This document shows positions 61,037-64,000 of a DNA stretch of 64,000 nucleotides, piece after piece. Every line of letters starts with the position of its first letter. Positions within the stretch are counted from its first letter, which is position 1. Origin of the DNA: Firm-04 sp964463355 (GTDB lineage Bacteria; Bacillota; Clostridia; Oscillospirales; Ruminococcaceae); NCBI GenBank assembly GCA_964463355.1, contig CAYXBP010000008.1:17586-81585 (forward strand), given 5' to 3'. Both the position numbers and the translations under genes were made by a program. Under the pieces are notes generated by a model. It saw only the letters and a program-made list of their open reading frames with translations, ran no database searches and had not been told where the DNA came from.

Positions 61037-62590
61037 TCAAACGATTTTAGTTGTCCATTCTTCCAGATTCCAAACTGCGTCTACCACATCGAGATAAAAC
61101 TCTGGCTCGTGGCTTACCAGTAGCACCGTGCCCTTAAATTCTTGAATAGCGCGTTTTAGTTCTTCTTTGGCATCCACATCCAGATGATTGGTCGGTTCAT
61201 CCAGTACCAGCAAATTAATGCTTTGAAGCATCAAACGGCACAAACGCACCTTTGCGTTTTCGCCGCCCGAAAGCACGCGCATCTGCGAGGTGATATGCTC
61301 TGTCGTTAATCCGCATCTAGCCAGTGCCGCACGAACTTCGCCGTTTGTCATGGCAGGATATGCATCCCAGATCGTCTGCAAAGCGGTGTCGGCAGTTGCG
61401 ATTTCTTCTTGCTCAAAATAGCCGACCTCAATAAACTGGTCATGCTCAACCGTGCCCGAAATCGGAGGAATCAGCTTTAGCAGTGTTTTCAACAGCGTGG
61501 ATTTGCCCAGACCATTTACGCCTTTTATAGCGATTTTCTGACCGCATTCCAGTTTCAGCGATAGGGGGCGAGTGAGTGGTGTATCGTAGCCCAGCACCAA
61601 ATCATTGCACTCGATGACCACACGACCAGGTGTGCGCGCGGGGGTAAACCCAAAGGAGAGTTCCGCTTTGCGTGCAGCCAGTGTGATTTTGTCCATTTTG
61701 TCCAGCTTTTTCTGTCGTGATTTTGCCATGTTGGTGGTTGCGACTCTTGCTTTGTTTCGAGCGATAAAATCTTCCAGATCGGCGATTTCTTTTTGCTGCT
61801 TCTCGTAAGCCTGTTCCAGTTGTCGTTTTTTCAGCTCATACATTCGCATAAAGTTGTTGTAATCGCCTGCGTAGCGGGTCAACTCCGCGTGTTCCACATG
61901 GTAAATCACGTTGACAACATCATTGAGGAATGGGATATCATGGGATACCAAAATGAATGCGTTTTCGTAGTTTTGCAGGAAAACCTTCAGCCAGGCAACA
62001 TGGTTTTCATCCAGAAAGTTGGTTGGCTCATCCAAAATTAAAATCATGGGATTTTCCAGCAGCACCTTTGCCAGCAGTACTTTGGCTCGCTGCCCGCCTG
62101 AAAGTTCTGTCACATCGCGGTTCAGCCCGATTTCGCCCAGTCCCAAACCGTTTGCATACTCTGAGATTTTTGCATCAATGGTGTAGTATCCGCTGTAATC
62201 TAGAATACTCTGAATTTCGCCAACTTCTTCCATGGCTGCCGCCATTTCTTCTTCGGAGCAGTCGCTCATTTTGTCATACAGCGCGAGCATTTCCTGCTCC
62301 AGCTCCTCCAGATGCGCAAAGGCATCTTTCAGCACATCGTAGATGGTTTTGCCGGCTTGCAACGTGCTGTATTGGTCAAGGTATCCCGTGGTGATGTGTT
62401 TACACCACTGGATTTTGCCTTCATCGGGGGCAATCTTGCCTGTAATGATATTTAAAAAGGTGGATTTGCCTTCTCCATTTGCACCTACCAATCCAATATG
62501 CTCACCTTTTAGCAAGCGGAATGAGGCGTTGTTTAAGATCTGCCGCGCACCAAAGCCGTGTGTCACGTTTTCAACAGTCAAAATACTCAT
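61037..62590 (-). CDS. ABC-F family translation/resistance factor
   Basis: 517 residues, two ATPase domains, no TM. Walker A GLVGANGEGKSTFL and AIKGVNGLGKSTLL; signatures LSGGQRAKV and LSGGENAKV; Walker B LILDEPTNFLD and LVLDEPTNHLD; a Lys/Arg/Gln-rich linker between. ABC-F proteins act on the ribosome (EttA-like) or give antibiotic protection; which applies is not clear. The start is the ATG behind AAGGAG; a frame extension upstream is rejected. Confidence 0.94.
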   Translation of the reverse strand: MSILTVENVTHGFGARQILNNASFRLLKGEHIGLVGANGEGKSTFLNIITGKIAPDEGKIQWCKHITTGYLDQYSTLQAGKTIYDVLKDAFAHLEELEQEMLALYDKMSDCSEEEMAAAMEEVGEIQSILDYSGYYTIDAKISEYANGLGLGEIGLNRDVTELSGGQRAKVLLAKVLLENPMILILDEPTNFLDENHVAWLKVFLQNYENAFILVSHDIPFLNDVVNVIYHVEHAELTRYAGDYNNFMRMYELKKRQLEQAYEKQQKEIADLEDFIARNKARVATTNMAKSRQKKLDKMDKITLAARKAELSFGFTPARTPGRVVIECNDLVLGYDTPLTRPLSLKLECGQKIAIKGVNGLGKSTLLKTLLKLIPPISGTVEHDQFIEVGYFEQEEIATADTALQTIWDAYPAMTNGEVRAALARCGLTTEHITSQMRVLSGGENAKVRLCRLMLQSINLLVLDEPTNHLDVDAKEELKRAIQEFKGTVLLVSHEPEFYLDVVDAVWNLEEWTTKIV

Positions 62591-62730
62591 GTAGGGTTCT
62601 CCTTGGAATTGTTTCATATGGTAATTGCAGTTTAATTGCTGCTGCATTTTTCGGCATCCACGGCAACTGTAAGCAGCTTCACAACGAAAAAACCGCATAC
62701 AATGCCAACGCCCAGTTGCTTTTCAGTATT

Positions 62731-62759
62731 ATTGTACCAGAAACCGTGTGTCGTGTCAA
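62731..62759 (-). promoter_or_regulatory. Promoter of ABC-F gene
   Basis: Minus strand TTGACA, 17-bp spacer, TACAAT; leaves a ~135-nt leader, long enough for attenuation as in resistance ABC-F genes. Confidence 0.8.
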
Positions 62760-62843
62760 GTCGCAAAAGGAAGTGGGACAATGCCGATTCACAAAATATA
62801 CATAAAAAGGACATATAAAATCTGTATTTGTGCGATGTGAATA

Positions 62844-62852
62844 TGCTATAAT
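62844..62852 (+). promoter_or_regulatory. Extended -10 promoter of DUF4190-like gene
   Basis: TGCTATAAT; no clear -35. Confidence 0.5.
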
Positions 62853-62909
62853 GAAAGATAATGTTGTATCATAACATACTGGAAAGCAGAAAGGAATAGG
62901 TGTAATTAC

Positions 62910-63434
62910 ATGGATGAGCAGAATAACTTGAATCAGAATGACGAGCAGGATTTTGTTTCGCAGGAGTTGCAGAATGAGGCAAACTTAGATAACAATTCCC
63001 AGAGTGGTGCAGCACCTTATCAGCAGCCTATCCCCGAGCAGAATCCCTATCAGCAGCCTAGTTATGGGCAGCCGCCTTATCAGCAGCCACCCTATCCCAA
63101 CGGCAATTTCAATGGCATTCACCCTGATTTGGAAAAGCGTGCAGGTACTGTAATGACATTGGGCATTGTGGGTCTAGTCATAAGTATTGTCATTGGCTTC
63201 TGCTGCTGTACGCTGCCTGGCCCGATCATCGGCATCGTGGGATTGGTAAAAGCGAGTGGCTTGATGCCTATGATCTCTAATCTTTCCGAAAAAGGTCAGA
63301 AGGATCTTAAAACAGGTCGTGTGCTTTGCATTATTGCCATTGTTCTTGGCGTGATCTCCATGATCTCTGGCGCGATTATGGGCGTATTGAGCAGCACTGA
63401 TTATCTCAATGAAATCTTCAAGCAAATGCAGTGA
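62910..63434 (+). CDS. DUF4190-like membrane protein with Pro/Gln/Tyr-rich N-terminus
   Basis: 174 residues. Hydrophilic N-terminus with repeats of the YQQP type (about 37-70), then two hydrophobic segments: TLGIVGLVISIVIGF (with CCC) and IIAIVLGVISMISG. Matches the DUF4190/interaction-type protein layout. Function unknown. Overlaps the next gene by GTGA. Confidence 0.8.
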   Translation: MDEQNNLNQNDEQDFVSQELQNEANLDNNSQSGAAPYQQPIPEQNPYQQPSYGQPPYQQPPYPNGNFNGIHPDLEKRAGTVMTLGIVGLVISIVIGFCCCTLPGPIIGIVGLVKASGLMPMISNLSEKGQKDLKTGRVLCIIAIVLGVISMISGAIMGVLSSTDYLNEIFKQMQ

Positions 63435-63856
63435 AACTGAAACATATTGGCAAGTATGCCGTCATATGGGTGCCGCCGACACTGCTGTTGGCGGCGTTTC
63501 TTTTCCGTACCAAAATATTTGATCTTGCGGTGACAATTGGTCGGTATATGTTCTGCCCGATGTATGCTTTTACTGGGATATTGTGCCCTGGCTGTGGCGG
63601 CACACGAGCAACGCTAGCACTCCTTCACGGTGATCTGCTGCTATCGCTCCGCTGCAATCCATCGGTGATATGCATCGTAGCTTTTTTACTGCTGTTTTAT
63701 GCCGAGAAAGTCTGCAAAGCACTTGGCAAGCCGAAAAAGCTGTTTCCCAGAAGTCTTGGCTTTTGGATCGGTGCTGTTGCCTTGCTGTTGATCTGGTCGG
63801 CAGCAAGAAATTGCCTTCCTGTGCTGCAACCGCCTTCAGTGGCAGATTTGTGCTAA
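63431..63856 (+). CDS. DUF2752 membrane protein
   Basis: 141 residues, three TM helices. The DUF2752 signature CPGCGGTRATLALLHGD is clear. Starts with GTG inside the stop of the preceding gene, so translation is coupled. Often found beside DUF4190-type proteins; function unknown. Confidence 0.9.
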   Translation: MKLKHIGKYAVIWVPPTLLLAAFLFRTKIFDLAVTIGRYMFCPMYAFTGILCPGCGGTRATLALLHGDLLLSLRCNPSVICIVAFLLLFYAEKVCKALGKPKKLFPRSLGFWIGAVALLLIWSAARNCLPVLQPPSVADLC

Positions 63857-63885
63857 AAGCATTGTAAACATGACGCATTCGGCTA

Positions 63886-63914
63886 TTGTAACCTCGCACA
63901 TTCTGTGTTATAAT
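63886..63914 (+). promoter_or_regulatory. Promoter of a gene beyond the right edge
   Basis: TTGTAA, 17-bp spacer, TATAAT. A possible ATG at 63991, after AAAAGAGAAAAAG, starts a frame cut by the window end. Confidence 0.7.
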
Positions 63915-64000
63915 GTGTGTACGATGTGGCTGTGCAACATCATAGGGAGTCCTACGGTGAAATGTCAATAGGCAAAAAAGAGAAAAAGCAATGATTTTTT

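Noticed and set aside
62632..62724. Upstream peptide in the ABC-F leader (hydrophobic frame ending CSSN)
   Set aside because: No ATG/GTG/TTG with ribosome site inside the predicted transcript.
1..64000. CRISPR array, insertion sequence, prophage or toxin-antitoxin module
   Set aside because: No spaced repeats, transposase, integrase or phage structural motifs seen on either strand.

Overview
The window reads as chromosome of an anaerobic, low-to-mid GC Firmicute of the Clostridia (Oscillospiraceae / Ruminococcus-like). Evidence: pyruvate:ferredoxin oxidoreductase, an alpha/beta-type spore protein (SASP), a type I dockerin on a secreted pectate lyase (cellulosome style), Thr-rich linkers on surface proteins, a tig-clpP-clpX cluster, the rplS-lepB-rbgA-rnhB-yraN order and the mltG-U32 order. 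There is no phage, insertion sequence, rRNA or CRISPR array. One tRNA (Thr, anticodon CGU) is present. Almost all transcription units have clear sigma-A promoters with 17-bp spacers and rho-independent terminators. The naming of the genus is inference.

Layout. 1-10.5 kb: a ClpC-type ATPase cut by the left edge, purA, a fused ABC ATPase-FtsX exporter, then a minus-strand block (DUF2238-like membrane protein, small membrane protein, MATE exporter, and a frameshifted four-TM/zinc-ribbon gene). 10.8-17 kb: PFOR, a GNAT, a DUF1015 protein, a Nudix hydrolase. 16.9-21.5 kb (minus): response regulator, histidine kinase, LRR surface protein and CPBP protease in one tight operon. 21.8-24.6 kb: phosphofructokinase, a signal-peptidase-like membrane protein without the catalytic serine, tRNA-Thr. 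25-32 kb: thymidylate kinase, DJ-1, 5-FTHF cyclo-ligase, mltG, U32, radical SAM, DUF2344, then a small broken membrane ORF. 32.3-38.7 kb: rplS with a structured leader, two type I signal peptidases, rbgA, rnhB, yraN, thrC, a phosphoesterase. 38.7-42.3 kb: tig-clpP-clpX. 42.6-50.8 kb: dockerin pectate lyase, SASP, a DHHW-MBOAT-DHHW acylation cluster, DUF1292. 51-64 kb: a degenerate CPBP protein, tadA, a hexosamine cluster (epimerase, ROK-like kinase, NagA-NahK fusion), ddl-murF, GNAT, ABC-F, and DUF4190/DUF2752 membrane proteins.

How the genes work together. ClpC, ClpX and ClpP encode parts of the same protease. PFOR and PFK sit in central fermentation. ddl, murF and mltG serve peptidoglycan. 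The two LepB enzymes serve secretion. The DHHW/MBOAT set probably O-acetylates a surface polysaccharide. The most unusual item is the 729-residue protein that joins GlcNAc-6-phosphate deacetylase (NagA) to an N-acetylhexosamine 1-kinase (NahK-like), immediately downstream of a ROK-like kinase and an NDP-sugar epimerase-like gene: a compact N-acetylhexosamine routing module. Other points worth a second look are a promoter/palindrome/terminator unit that may make a ~110-nt RNA, a pseudoknot-like GNAT leader, PhoB-like direct repeats before the two-component operon, and two separate loci whose reading frames are broken at homopolymers.
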